Positions 1 through 8,394 of a DNA stretch of 64,000 bases are shown piece after piece. Source of the DNA: Burkholderiaceae bacterium (GTDB lineage Bacteria; Pseudomonadota; Gammaproteobacteria; Burkholderiales; Burkholderiaceae_C). The stretch covers positions 1 through 64,000 of the forward strand of contig SCQQ01000121.1 of the NCBI GenBank assembly GCA_004299095.1, read 5' to 3'. The stretch's first letter is position 1; every line of letters begins with the position of its first letter. Below the pieces are notes generated by a model. That model searched no databases. It worked only from the letters and a program-made list of their open reading frames with translations, and was not told the origin of the DNA. Made by a program: the position numbers and the translations under genes.

Positions 1-1602
1 GCGATTTCCGGCTTGCACATCACCATGATCGCGTGGCTGGCCGCGCTCGCCGTGGGCGTGCTCTGGCGCCGCGCGGCACGCTGGCGGTGGCTGCCCTTCA
101 ATCCGTGTCTGTGGTGGCCGGCGCCGCGCGCCGCGCTCGTCGGCGGGCTGGTGACGGCGATCGGCTACGCCACGTTCAGCGGCCTCGGCGTACCCGCACA
201 ACGCACCGTGCTGATGCTCGCGTGCGTCACGCTGCTGCGTTTCACCGGCTTGCGCTGGCCTTGGTGGCTCACCTGGCTCTGGGCCTGCGCGCTGGTGCTG
301 GCGCTGGATCCGTGGGCTTTCATGCAGGCCGGCTTCTGGCTCAGTTTCGTCGCCATCGGCATTCTGTTCATCAGCGATGGCCGCGCGGCCGAAAGCGGCC
401 GGAAGAGCGTGACAGGCTACGTGCGGGAGCTTCTGGGCACGCAGGCCAAAGTGACGGTGGCGCTGGCGCCGCTCACGCTGATCCTGTTCGGCCAGGCGTC
501 GGTGGTCGGGTTGCTTGCCAACCTGGCGGCCATTCCGTGGGTCACGCTGGTGGTGACGCCGCTGGCGCTCGCCGGTCTGGTCTGGCCTTTTCTGTGGCAA
601 GTGGCGCTCTGGGCTGTGCTGCCGCTGATGGCGGTCCTGCGCACGCTGGCGTCGTGGCCGTGGGCGCAAGTGTCCGTCGCAGCCGCGCCGCTCGTGTTCG
701 GCGCCGCGGCCGCACTCGGCGCGCTGCTGCTGGTGCTGCGCTGGCCGTGATCGCTGCGTTTGGCCGGCTTGCCGCTGGTGTTGCCGCTGGTGCTGTGGCA
801 GCCGCCGCGGCCCGCGCCGGGCGAGATGGATTTGCTGGCAACTGACATCGGGCAGGGCAGCGCCATCCTGGTGCGGACTGCGCATCACACGCTGCTGTAC
901 GACGCCGGGCCGCGCTATTCCGAGCAGAGCGATGCCGGCGAGCGCGTGCTGGTGCCGCTGCTGCGTTCGCTCGGCGAGCGGCCCGATTTGCTGCTGTTGA
1001 GCCATCGGGACGACGACCACACCGGCGGTGCCGCGAGCGTGCTGGCGGCCTACCCGAAGGCGGACGTCATGGCGTCCATCAAACCGGGCCACGATCCCGC
1101 TGGCGTCGTGGTGCGACGGCGCTGCGTGGCGGGCGATCGCTGGGTTTGGGACGACGTGGCGTTCGAGGTGTTGCACCCGAGCCCTGCGGCGGCTGCCACG
1201 GCGCGCAGCACCAACGCCATGAGCTGCGTCGTGCGCGTGCAGGCCCGCTCCGCTGCCGTGCTGCTCACCGGCGATCTGGAAGCCGCGCAGGAAAAAGCGC
1301 TGGTCGCGAGTGGCGCGGAATTGCGCAGCAACGTGCTGCTGGTGCCGCATCACGGCAGCAAGACCTCGTCGTCGGGCGCGTTGATTGCCGCCGTGGCGCC
1401 GCGCGTGGCACTGATCCAGGCGGGCTATCGCAACCGCTTCGGTCACCCGGCCCGTCCTGTGGTGGAACGCTATGTGGCGGCGGACGTCGCGTTGTTCGAT
1501 TCGCCGCGTTGCGGCGCGATGCGCTGGAAGAGCGTTGATTCCGGGCGCGTGGGTTGCGAGCGCATCGAGAACGCGCACTACTGGCGTCACGCGCTGCGCT
1601 GA
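1..1602 (+). pseudogene. comEC: ComEC/Rec2 DNA-uptake channel, 3' part, interrupted by in-frame TGA
   Basis: ComEC forms the inner-membrane channel that takes up single-stranded DNA in natural transformation. The window opens inside the gene. Frame 1 reads ISGLHIT (the conserved Competence-domain SGLH motif) and several hydrophobic segments up to residue codon 745. A TGA at 748-750 interrupts, and the same frame continues at 751 straight into the C-terminal metallo-beta-lactamase domain (DIGQG, HRDDDHTGG, LTGDLE, PHHGS). Nothing is shifted: one codon separates two intact halves. The stop lies at the junction of membrane and lactamase domains. It may be a real nonsense mutation (for example CGA to TGA) or a sequencing error. 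The 5' part is outside the window. Confidence 0.82.
760..1602 (+). CDS. ComEC metallo-beta-lactamase-like domain as a separate reading frame
   Basis: This is the C-terminal domain of the interrupted comEC, listed separately because it could be translated alone from a TTG at 760. It has the full MBL metal-binding signature: DIGQG near residue 30, SHRDDDHTGG (the HxxxDH motif) near 80, LLTGDLE near 170 and VPHHGSKTSSS near 195. In ComEC this domain is thought to act as the nuclease that degrades the non-transported strand. No ribosome-binding site precedes the TTG, so independent translation is doubtful. A few hydrophobic residues at the start are the tail of the last membrane segment. Confidence 0.5.
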   Translation: MAGLPLVLPLVLWQPPRPAPGEMDLLATDIGQGSAILVRTAHHTLLYDAGPRYSEQSDAGERVLVPLLRSLGERPDLLLLSHRDDDHTGGAASVLAAYPKADVMASIKPGHDPAGVVVRRRCVAGDRWVWDDVAFEVLHPSPAAAATARSTNAMSCVVRVQARSAAVLLTGDLEAAQEKALVASGAELRSNVLLVPHHGSKTSSSGALIAAVAPRVALIQAGYRNRFGHPARPVVERYVAADVALFDSPRCGAMRWKSVDSGRVGCERIENAHYWRHALR

Positions 1603-2119
1603 AATTCATCTGCCGGGAATGCGCCGGCCACTCGGGGCAATCGCCGCGGCTCACTGGACCCGAACGGCGAGTCAGACGTCCAGACCCCGACGATCCCGGG
1701 GCCCACCGCCACGGTGAGCAGTGCGAGGACAGGCGCTTCCACGATCCGCAGCGGCGTTTTCGCGGAGCGCTCCCGCTGGCGCGAGCGCACGAAAGAGATC
1801 CAGACGGCAAGTCCCACGCCGAGCAACGCTATGGCGACCGCCAGCGAGATCACCAGGGTCGGTGGTGCGGGCAGGCGCTTTCCGAGGTGCATGGCGATCT
1901 CGTTGTTGCGCCGGCAGACGCACGCCATCGCGCCGCCGCCCGTAGTCAGCACGATCAGCTCGCCGCTCAGCAGCGTGGACGCGCGGTGTGTGTGGTGGAC
2001 GTCGAATTCACGCAGGATGATGGCGTCGCCGGGATCGCCGGAGCGGCGCGCATCGAGGCGAGGAAGATGCGCTTGTCGGCCAGAGAAAAGTGGTCATCGG
2101 GTTCTTTGCCGAGATCGCG
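1587..2119 (-). pseudogene. Decayed YidH-like (DUF202) inner-membrane protein remnant
   Basis: On the minus strand from 2119, one frame reads RDLGKEPDDHFSLADKRIFLA, which resembles the N-terminus of E. coli YidH (RLGEAPDYRFSLANERTFLA). About 25 codons later the match jumps to another frame: CRRNNEIAMHLGKRLPAPP followed by a hydrophobic helix, matching the YidH C-terminal half (RNEKAMRLKEDLP plus helix). A stop codon sits directly before the first segment, so there is no start. The tail (KTPLRIVEAPVLALLTVAV) may derive from a fused or neighbouring YidG-type copy. Function of the family is unknown. The similarity was recognised by eye from memory of YidH. Confidence 0.5.
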
Positions 2120-2355
2120 TCAGGACGTGGGGTTTGCGGGCTTTTGTGGGTGGGCAGAGGGCCGTTCAGCAGCGGGTCGGGCTTTTCCGACAGGCTTCCT
2201 GGGGCAACCGGCGGCCGCGTGGACCCGGCCGATTTTTATGCGGAGAAAAGGCGTTTTGATGGTTGACGGCCGTGGGTCGCGTTCGGGCGTTTCGCCGGGC
2301 CCCGGCGCGCGGTCGCCAGCCATTTTTGCCGCGCGGTCTGCACGGCGCGCCACAC

Positions 2356-2395
2356 TAGAATGGCCCAAGTGCCACGCCGATCGGTTCGGCGTGGC
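2356..2395 (+). promoter_or_regulatory. Putative etfBA promoter -10 and leader hairpin
   Basis: A TAGAAT hexamer at 2356-2361 is a good sigma-70 -10 element; no clear -35 lies at the usual distance. From 2371 to 2395 there is a perfect 10-bp inverted repeat (GCCACGCCGA, 5-base loop, TCGGCGTGGC) followed by TTT. It would lie at the very start of the etfB mRNA, 34 bases before the start codon. It could stabilise the transcript, attenuate it, or be a protein-binding site. Confidence 0.45.
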
Positions 2396-2428
2396 TTTGC
2401 ATTCGCAGCAGCACTAGGAGAAACCTGC

Positions 2429-3178
2429 ATGAAGGCTCTTGTCGCAGTCAAGCGCGTGGTCGACTTCAACGTCAAGGTACGCGTCAAATCGGACCAGACC
2501 GGCGTGGACATCGCCAACGTCAAGATGAGCATGAACCCGTTCGACGAAATCGGCGTGGAAGAGGCCGTCCGCCTGAAGGAGAAAGGCGTGGTGTCGGAAA
2601 TCATCGCGGTCTCATGCGGCGTGGCGAAGTGCCAGGAAACGCTGCGCACGGCGATGGCGATCGGCGCGGATCGCGGCATCCTGGTGGAAACCGAAGAAGA
2701 GCTGCAGCCGCTGGCGGTGGCCAAGCTGTTCAAGGCGCTGATCGACAAGGAGCAGCCGCAGCTCATCATCCTCGGCAAGCAGGCGATCGACGACGATTCC
2801 AACCAGACCGGCCAGATGCTGGCGGCGCTGGCCGACCTGCCGCAAGCCACGTTCGCGAGCCACGTGGAAGTGAGCGGCAATCAGGCCACCGTCAAGCGCG
2901 AAGTGGATGGCGGCCTGGAAACGCTGCAACTGTCGCTGCCGGCCGTGATCACCACCGACCTGCGCCTGAACGAGCCGCGCTACGTCACGCTGCCCAACAT
3001 CATGAAGGCGAAGAAAAAGCAGCTCGACGTGTTCAAGCCCGAGGATCTGGGCGTGGACGTGAAGCCGCGCCTGAAAACGCTGAAGGTGGCCGAGCCGCCG
3101 AAACGCGGCGCCGGCGTGAAAGTGCCCGACGTGGCCGCGCTGGTCGACAAGCTCAAGAACGAAGCCAAGGTGATCTAA
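2429..3178 (+). CDS. etfB: Electron transfer flavoprotein beta subunit
   Basis: EtfB pairs with EtfA to carry electrons from acyl-CoA dehydrogenases to ETF:ubiquinone oxidoreductase in the cytoplasm. The 249-residue protein has the usual family length. It starts [20 protein letters not shown], and contains [12 protein letters not shown] near residue 37 and [16 protein letters not shown] near 117, the nucleotide-binding signature of the family. I chose ATG 2429 because AGGAG lies 8 bases upstream; the frame is open further upstream but without family-like sequence. It is followed 19 bases later by etfA, giving a two-gene operon that ends at a terminator at 4157-4187. Confidence 0.97.
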   Translation: MKALVAVKRVVDFNVKVRVKSDQTGVDIANVKMSMNPFDEIGVEEAVRLKEKGVVSEIIAVSCGVAKCQETLRTAMAIGADRGILVETEEELQPLAVAKLFKALIDKEQPQLIILGKQAIDDDSNQTGQMLAALADLPQATFASHVEVSGNQATVKREVDGGLETLQLSLPAVITTDLRLNEPRYVTLPNIMKAKKKQLDVFKPEDLGVDVKPRLKTLKVAEPPKRGAGVKVPDVAALVDKLKNEAKVI

Positions 3179-3197
3179 GGGACGAGGAACATACATC

Positions 3198-4130
3198 ATG
3201 ACCGCACTTGTTATTGCAGAACACAACAATTCCTCCCTCCTGGGCGCCACGCTCAATACGGTGACCGCGGCCAAGGCCTGCGGCGGCGACGTGCACGTGC
3301 TGGTGGCGGGCCACAACGCGGGCGCTGTCGCCAAGGCCGCGGCGCAGGTCGCCGGCGTGACCAAAGTCTTGCTGGCCGAGGGCGAGAGCCTGGCGCACGG
3401 CCTGGCCGAAAACGTCGCGGCGCAAGTGCTGGCGCTGGCCGGCAACTACAGCCATATCCTGTTCGCTTCCACCGCCAGCGGCAAGAACTGCGCGCCGCGC
3501 GTGGCGGCCAAGCTCGACGTGGCGCAGATCAGCGACGTGATCAAGGTGGACAGCGCCGATACCTTCGAACGCCCGATTTACGCCGGCAACGCGATTGCCA
3601 CCGTGCAGTCGGCCGATGCCGTCAAGGTGCTGACGGTGCGCATCACCGGGTTCGACGCCGCGGCCGCAACCGGCGGCAGCGCGGCGGTAGAGAGCCTCAG
3701 CGCCGTGGCCGACAGCGGCAAGAGCAGCTTCGTCAGCGCCGAAATCGCCAAGAGCGACCGGCCCGAGCTCACGGCCGCCAAGATCATTGTCTCCGGCGGA
3801 CGGGCACTCGGCAGCCACGAGAAGTTCGACGAAGTGCTGACGCCGCTGGCCGACAAGCTGGGTGCCGCCATTGGCGCATCGCGCGCCGCGGTCGATGCGG
3901 GTTACGCCGCCAACGATTTGCAAGTGGGCCAGACCGGCAAGATCGTGGCGCCGGAGCTGTACATCGCCGTCGGCATTTCGGGCGCCATCCAGCACTTGGC
4001 CGGCATGAAGGACAGCAAGGTGATCGTCGCCATCAACACCGATGAGGAGGCGCCGATTTTCGGCGTGGCCAATTACGGCTTGGTGGCCGATCTGTTCCAG
4101 GCCGTGCCGGAGCTGGTCAAGGCGCTTTGA
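3198..4130 (+). CDS. etfA: Electron transfer flavoprotein alpha subunit
   Basis: EtfA holds the FAD that shuttles electrons from acyl-CoA dehydrogenases toward the quinone pool. The protein has 310 residues, normal for the family. The N-terminal domain begins [11 protein letters not shown]. The FAD-binding C-terminal domain shows VSGGRALGS near residue 197, then [20 protein letters not shown] and the end motif [30 protein letters not shown] just upstream provides the ribosome-binding site. It is co-transcribed with etfB. Confidence 0.97.
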   Translation: MTALVIAEHNNSSLLGATLNTVTAAKACGGDVHVLVAGHNAGAVAKAAAQVAGVTKVLLAEGESLAHGLAENVAAQVLALAGNYSHILFASTASGKNCAPRVAAKLDVAQISDVIKVDSADTFERPIYAGNAIATVQSADAVKVLTVRITGFDAAAATGGSAAVESLSAVADSGKSSFVSAEIAKSDRPELTAAKIIVSGGRALGSHEKFDEVLTPLADKLGAAIGASRAAVDAGYAANDLQVGQTGKIVAPELYIAVGISGAIQHLAGMKDSKVIVAINTDEEAPIFGVANYGLVADLFQAVPELVKAL

Positions 4131-4156
4131 AGCGAGGTCGTCAAAATCCGACCGTG

Positions 4157-4187
4157 GCGCCCGGCGGGTTTCTTCCGGGCGCTTTTT
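4157..4187 (+). terminator. Rho-independent terminator after etfA
   Basis: An 8-bp perfect stem (GCGCCCGG at 4157-4164 with CCGGGCGC at 4175-4182), a 10-base loop and a TTTTT run at 4183-4187. It separates etfBA from the acyl-CoA dehydrogenase gene that starts 21 bases downstream, so that gene either depends on read-through or has a promoter within the short gap. Confidence 0.85.
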
Positions 4188-4207
4188 GATTTTTTCAGGA
4201 GACCATC

Positions 4208-5995
4208 GTGAGCTACCACGCACCTGTCAAGGATTTGCTGTTCGATATCGAGCACCTCGCCCACATCAATCAGGTTGCCCAGCTTCCGGGCTTCGAGGAG
4301 GCCGGCCTGGATACCGCCCAGGCGGTACTGGAAGAGTGCGCGCGCTTCAACGAAAAGGTGGTGGCGCCGCTCAATTTCGAGGCCGACGTGGCGCCGTCGA
4401 AGCACCACGGCACCGATGTCAAGACCAGCGCCGGTTTCAAGGAAGCCTACGCGCAGTTCACTGCGGGCGGATGGCAGGGGCTGCTGCATCCGGTCGAATT
4501 TGGCGGGCAGGGCCTGCCCAAGACGATTTCAGCGGCATGCGGCGAGATCCTGAACTCGGCCAATTTGTCGTTTGCCTTGTGCCCGCTGCTCACCGATGGC
4601 GCCATCGAGGCCTTGCTCACCGCCGGCAGCGACGAACTGAAGGCGACTTATCTGCCGCAGCTGATCTCGGGCCAGTGGTCGGGCACCATGAACCTGACCG
4701 AACCGCAGGCCGGCAGCGACCTGGCCGCGGTGCGCACGCGCGCCGAGCGCCAGCCTGACGGCACCTACAGGGTTTTCGGCACCAAGATTTTCATCACCTA
4801 CGGCGAGCACGACATGGCCGAGAACATCATCCACCTGGTGCTGGCGCGCGTGGCCGGCGCACCCGAAGGCGTGGGCGGCATCAGCCTGTTCGTCGTGCCC
4901 AAGTTCAGGGTGGAGGCGGGCGGCAAGCTGGGTGCGCGCAACGACGTGTACTGCACCCAGATCGAGCACAAGCTGGGCATCAAGGCCAGCCCGACCGCCG
5001 TGCTGCAGTACGGCGACCATGGCGGCGCGGTGGGCTATCTGGTGGGCCAGGAGAACAGCGGCTTGAAATACATGTTCATCATGATGAACTCGGCACGCTA
5101 TTCCGTCGGCGTCCAGGGCATCGCGGTGGCCGAACGGGCCTATCAGAAAGCGGCCGAGTATGCGAAAGAACGCGTACAGAGCCGCCCGGTGGATGGCAGC
5201 GCCAAGAGCGGCGTCACCATCGTGCACCACCCCGACGTGCGCCGCATGCTGATGACGATGCGCGCGCTCACGCAAGGCTGCCGGGCGCTGGCGATTTCGT
5301 CCGCCGCGCTGTACGACGCCGCGCACCATCATCCGGATGCCAAGGTTCGTGCCGAAAAAAAGGCGCAGTACGAATTCATGGTGCCGCTCATCAAGGGCTA
5401 CAGCACCGAATCCAGCATTGAAGTGACCAGCCTCGGAGTGCAAGTGCATGGCGGCATGGGCTTCATCGAAGAAACCGGTGCCGCGCAGTACTACCGCGAT
5501 GCCCGCATCCTGCCGATCTACGAAGGCACCACGGCGATCCAGGCCAATGACCTGGTCGGCCGCAAGACGGCGCGCGATGGCGGCCAGGTGGCGTTGGGCT
5601 TGGCGGCACAAGTGGAGCAGACCGAGCAAGCCATGGCCCACGGTTCGGATCACGCCCGGGCGGTTGCGCGCCAATTGGGCCGGGCGCGCGCGGCGTTCGC
5701 CGACGCGGTGCGCTTCATCGCGGGGCAGGCCGAACGCGATCCGAACGCGGCGTACGGTGGCAGCGTTCCGTACCTGATGCTGGCGGGTAACCTGTTTGCC
5801 GGCTGGCAGTTGGCGCACACGCTGCTGGCGGCCGAGCGGCAATTGGCCGAGGGCCGCGACCGGCCGTTCATGCAGGCCAAGATCGCGACCGCGCGCTTTT
5901 ACGCCGACCACATCCTGCCGCGCACCGCCGCGCTGCGCGATGCCATCGTGGACGGTGCGGCGGATATCATGGCGCTGCCGGCCGAGGCGTTCTAG
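4208..5995 (+). CDS. Acyl-CoA dehydrogenase (large, FadE/DmdC-like type)
   Basis: This flavoprotein catalyses alpha,beta-dehydrogenation of an acyl-CoA and passes electrons to ETF, encoded just upstream. At 595 residues it belongs to the large class with an extra C-terminal domain, beyond the ~380-residue core. The core has MNLTEPQAGSDLAAVRT near residue 160 (FAD/substrate loop), GVQVHGGMGFIEE near 413 and ARILPIYEGTTAIQANDLVGRK near 430, where the YEG glutamate is the likely catalytic base. Start is GTG 4208, with TCAGGAG upstream. Chain-length specificity cannot be read from the sequence; related proteins also act on methylthiopropanoyl-CoA. Confidence 0.92.
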   Translation: MSYHAPVKDLLFDIEHLAHINQVAQLPGFEEAGLDTAQAVLEECARFNEKVVAPLNFEADVAPSKHHGTDVKTSAGFKEAYAQFTAGGWQGLLHPVEFGGQGLPKTISAACGEILNSANLSFALCPLLTDGAIEALLTAGSDELKATYLPQLISGQWSGTMNLTEPQAGSDLAAVRTRAERQPDGTYRVFGTKIFITYGEHDMAENIIHLVLARVAGAPEGVGGISLFVVPKFRVEAGGKLGARNDVYCTQIEHKLGIKASPTAVLQYGDHGGAVGYLVGQENSGLKYMFIMMNSARYSVGVQGIAVAERAYQKAAEYAKERVQSRPVDGSAKSGVTIVHHPDVRRMLMTMRALTQGCRALAISSAALYDAAHHHPDAKVRAEKKAQYEFMVPLIKGYSTESSIEVTSLGVQVHGGMGFIEETGAAQYYRDARILPIYEGTTAIQANDLVGRKTARDGGQVALGLAAQVEQTEQAMAHGSDHARAVARQLGRARAAFADAVRFIAGQAERDPNAAYGGSVPYLMLAGNLFAGWQLAHTLLAAERQLAEGRDRPFMQAKIATARFYADHILPRTAALRDAIVDGAADIMALPAEAF

Positions 5996-6189
5996 ATCAG
6001 GAATGCGCGGGATTCGCGGCGCCCGGCACACGCGGTCGAAAGCGAGAGCGCCAGGCGTTTGTCATGACGGGGCGCCGGCTCTACCAGGCTCGTGAGTTGC
6101 TCTCGCCTCATGAATAGACCGCGCCTGCAGTCCATCTTCCGCCATGCCGGAGGCACTCCACGTGAACTGTTGCGCTCCGGCGCATCGAC

Positions 6190-7455
6190 TTGACTGATTC
6201 CATTTCCCGTCCTGTCCGCGCCGCCTCCTCGCTGTTGCTGAGCACGGCTTTCCTGCTGTCCAGCATTGGCTTGCTCGGGATTCTGATTCCCGTGCGCGGC
6301 ACCGAGGCCGGTTTCAACGAAGCGCTGCTGGGCGCGCTAGCCGGCGTTTACTACGTGGGTTTCCTGATCGGCACGTTCGTGATCCCGGCGCTGGTCCGGC
6401 GCATCGGCCACATTCGTGCGTTTGCGTTCGGGGCCACGTGCGCGGCGAGTGTCGCGCTGCTGCACGCGCTCAGCGTGTCGCCGGCGCTCTGGCTGGCCCT
6501 GCGCCTGGTGGATGGCGTCATGATGGTGGGGCTCTACACCATCATCGAAAGCTGGCTCAACGCCATCGCTCCGGCGCGTCATCGCGGCACCATCTTCGCG
6601 CTCTACATGATGATGAATTCGGGCGGCCTGGCGTTTTCGCAACTGTTGTTGCGCGTGGGCGGCGCGCCGTTCATGCTGTTCAGCGTGTCCGCGCTGCTCG
6701 CGTGCGCGGCGGTCCTGCCCGTGGTACTGACGCATCAGCCGCAGCCCGCGCTGCAAGCCGCGCCGCGCCTGCGTTTGCCGCGCTTGTTCAAGCTGGCGCC
6801 CGCGGCCGGCGCAGGTGCGCTCTTGGCTGGTCTGGGCTCGGGCGCGTTTTTCGGTCTGGGGCCGGTGTATGCCATGGGGTTGGGGCTGGACACCGATGGC
6901 GTCAGCCTCTACATGATGGTGGCTATCCTGGGTGGCGCCTTGCTGCAAACGCCGCTGGGTTACGGCTCGGATCACATCGATCGCCGGTTGGCGATGGCGT
7001 GCGTTGCGCTCGCTGCCTGTGTACTGGCTTGCACGATGGTGCTGTCCAGCAGCGATCACCGGGCTGAGCTGATCCTGATTTTCCTGTACTGCGGCATGTC
7101 GTTTGCCATCTATCCGATGTCGGTCGCCCATCTGGTCGACCACCTGTCGCCGGATGAATTGCTCGGCGCCAGCAGCAGCGTTTATTTCCTCTACGGGTTG
7201 GGTTCCGTTTTCGGCCCGCTGGTGGTCGGTTTGGCGATGACGCAAATCGGCGCCCGCGCGCTGCCGATCTGGTTTGCGCTCGTGGCCGCAGCGCTCGCGC
7301 TCTACGCCGCCTATCGCTATCGCGTTTTCCGACGCACGCAAGTGCGCGACCGGCCTTTCACGCCGATGATGCAGACCACGCGGACGGTGATGGAAGCCGC
7401 CGCCGTGGCTCGTGAGGAGCCGGGGAGTGAGCACCGGTCTGGGGCAGGCCGTTGA
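6190..7455 (+). CDS. MFS transporter, YcaD-like
   Basis: A 421-residue inner-membrane protein with about 12 hydrophobic segments. After a short cytoplasmic tail it reads LLLSTAFLLSSIGLLGILIP, has a basic cytoplasmic loop after the second helix (VRRIGHIRAFAFG) and a long central loop near residue 180. The pattern fits the YcaD-like major facilitator group, whose substrates are mostly unknown. Start is TTG 6190, the only in-frame choice before the first helix; the ribosome-binding site is weak. The 194 bases upstream hold no recognisable feature. Confidence 0.8.
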   Translation: MTDSISRPVRAASSLLLSTAFLLSSIGLLGILIPVRGTEAGFNEALLGALAGVYYVGFLIGTFVIPALVRRIGHIRAFAFGATCAASVALLHALSVSPALWLALRLVDGVMMVGLYTIIESWLNAIAPARHRGTIFALYMMMNSGGLAFSQLLLRVGGAPFMLFSVSALLACAAVLPVVLTHQPQPALQAAPRLRLPRLFKLAPAAGAGALLAGLGSGAFFGLGPVYAMGLGLDTDGVSLYMMVAILGGALLQTPLGYGSDHIDRRLAMACVALAACVLACTMVLSSSDHRAELILIFLYCGMSFAIYPMSVAHLVDHLSPDELLGASSSVYFLYGLGSVFGPLVVGLAMTQIGARALPIWFALVAAALALYAAYRYRVFRRTQVRDRPFTPMMQTTRTVMEAAAVAREEPGSEHRSGAGR

Positions 7456-7666
7456 ACGCCTGAACGTTATCCCGCTCAAACAGCCGCCGGACGGCGGGGC
7501 CGCCGGTCGGCGCGCCGCCGAATGTGGCATGACGTGGCGGCGCCTGTCGGAGGAAATGCATGGATACCACCACTGCTGCGCGGATTGGCGCGGCACGCAT
7601 AATTGACTGGAAGCCACGGGCGCGCAGCTACGCGCTCGCAGATGGGTTGAACAGGAGTTTGAGGTG

Positions 7667-8323
7667 ATGTCACCCAACGATCAAAAAAACGGCAGTGAGC
7701 GCAAACAGGCGGGGAATCGGAATGACGGCGCCAGGCTGCGCAGCGGGATCGTGACGCCGCTGGCTCGGTTGTCGACGAGTCGCGCGAATCTGTATGTCGG
7801 CCTGGTCTGCGACTGGATGATCGGTTTGGTTTTATTGGCTGCGGCGGTTCGCGTAGGTGGTATCCATGCGGCGCTCGCGACAGTCACCGTGCTGATCGGG
7901 TTCTTCGTATTCAGTTTCAGCGAATACGCGGCGCATCGCTGGCTGTTCCACGTCATGCCGGGGCCGCTTCGGGATGGCCATGCGCGCCATCACATCGATC
8001 CGGGCGGCTACGACGCGCTGCCGTTTTTCATTCCGCCGCTGGTCATGTGCGTTTTGGCGGCGCTCCTTTCGCTCGTGCTGCCTCTCGGCTATGCGCTGCT
8101 GTTGGCGGGTGCCGTGGCGGTGAGCTATGCGCTCTACGGCTCCAGCCATACCGTGCTGCACATCGTTCGCTTCCGCGACCCGATCCTGCGGCCGTGGCAG
8201 GAGTTTCACGACCTGCATCACGACCATCCCGACAAGAATTTCGGCGTGACCACGCCGCTCTGGGATTTCATTCTGGGCACGCGCTACCGCCCGCCCGTGC
8301 AACACGGCGCACACGGCCACTGA
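7667..8323 (+). CDS. Fatty acid hydroxylase / sterol desaturase family membrane protein
   Basis: A di-iron membrane hydroxylase of 218 residues. Two hydrophobic segments lie near residues 45-85 and two near 125-160. The histidine clusters that bind the iron pair are visible: EYAAHRWLFH near 86-95, GHARHH near 104-109, then SSHTVLH near 163 and EFHDLHHDHPDKNFG near 185, followed by TPLWDFILGT. This is the classic H-x4-H, HxxHH, HxxHH set. The substrate is unknown. I chose ATG 7667 (a GTG lies one codon earlier) behind CAGGAG. It is convergent with the next gene. Confidence 0.85.
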   Translation: MSPNDQKNGSERKQAGNRNDGARLRSGIVTPLARLSTSRANLYVGLVCDWMIGLVLLAAAVRVGGIHAALATVTVLIGFFVFSFSEYAAHRWLFHVMPGPLRDGHARHHIDPGGYDALPFFIPPLVMCVLAALLSLVLPLGYALLLAGAVAVSYALYGSSHTVLHIVRFRDPILRPWQEFHDLHHDHPDKNFGVTTPLWDFILGTRYRPPVQHGAHGH

Positions 8324-8394
8324 GCAGTGCGGCGGCCGTAAATGGCGGGCGGCCCTGCGACAGTCGCTCTGCGCGAACCTTTTTTGAGGCGTGT

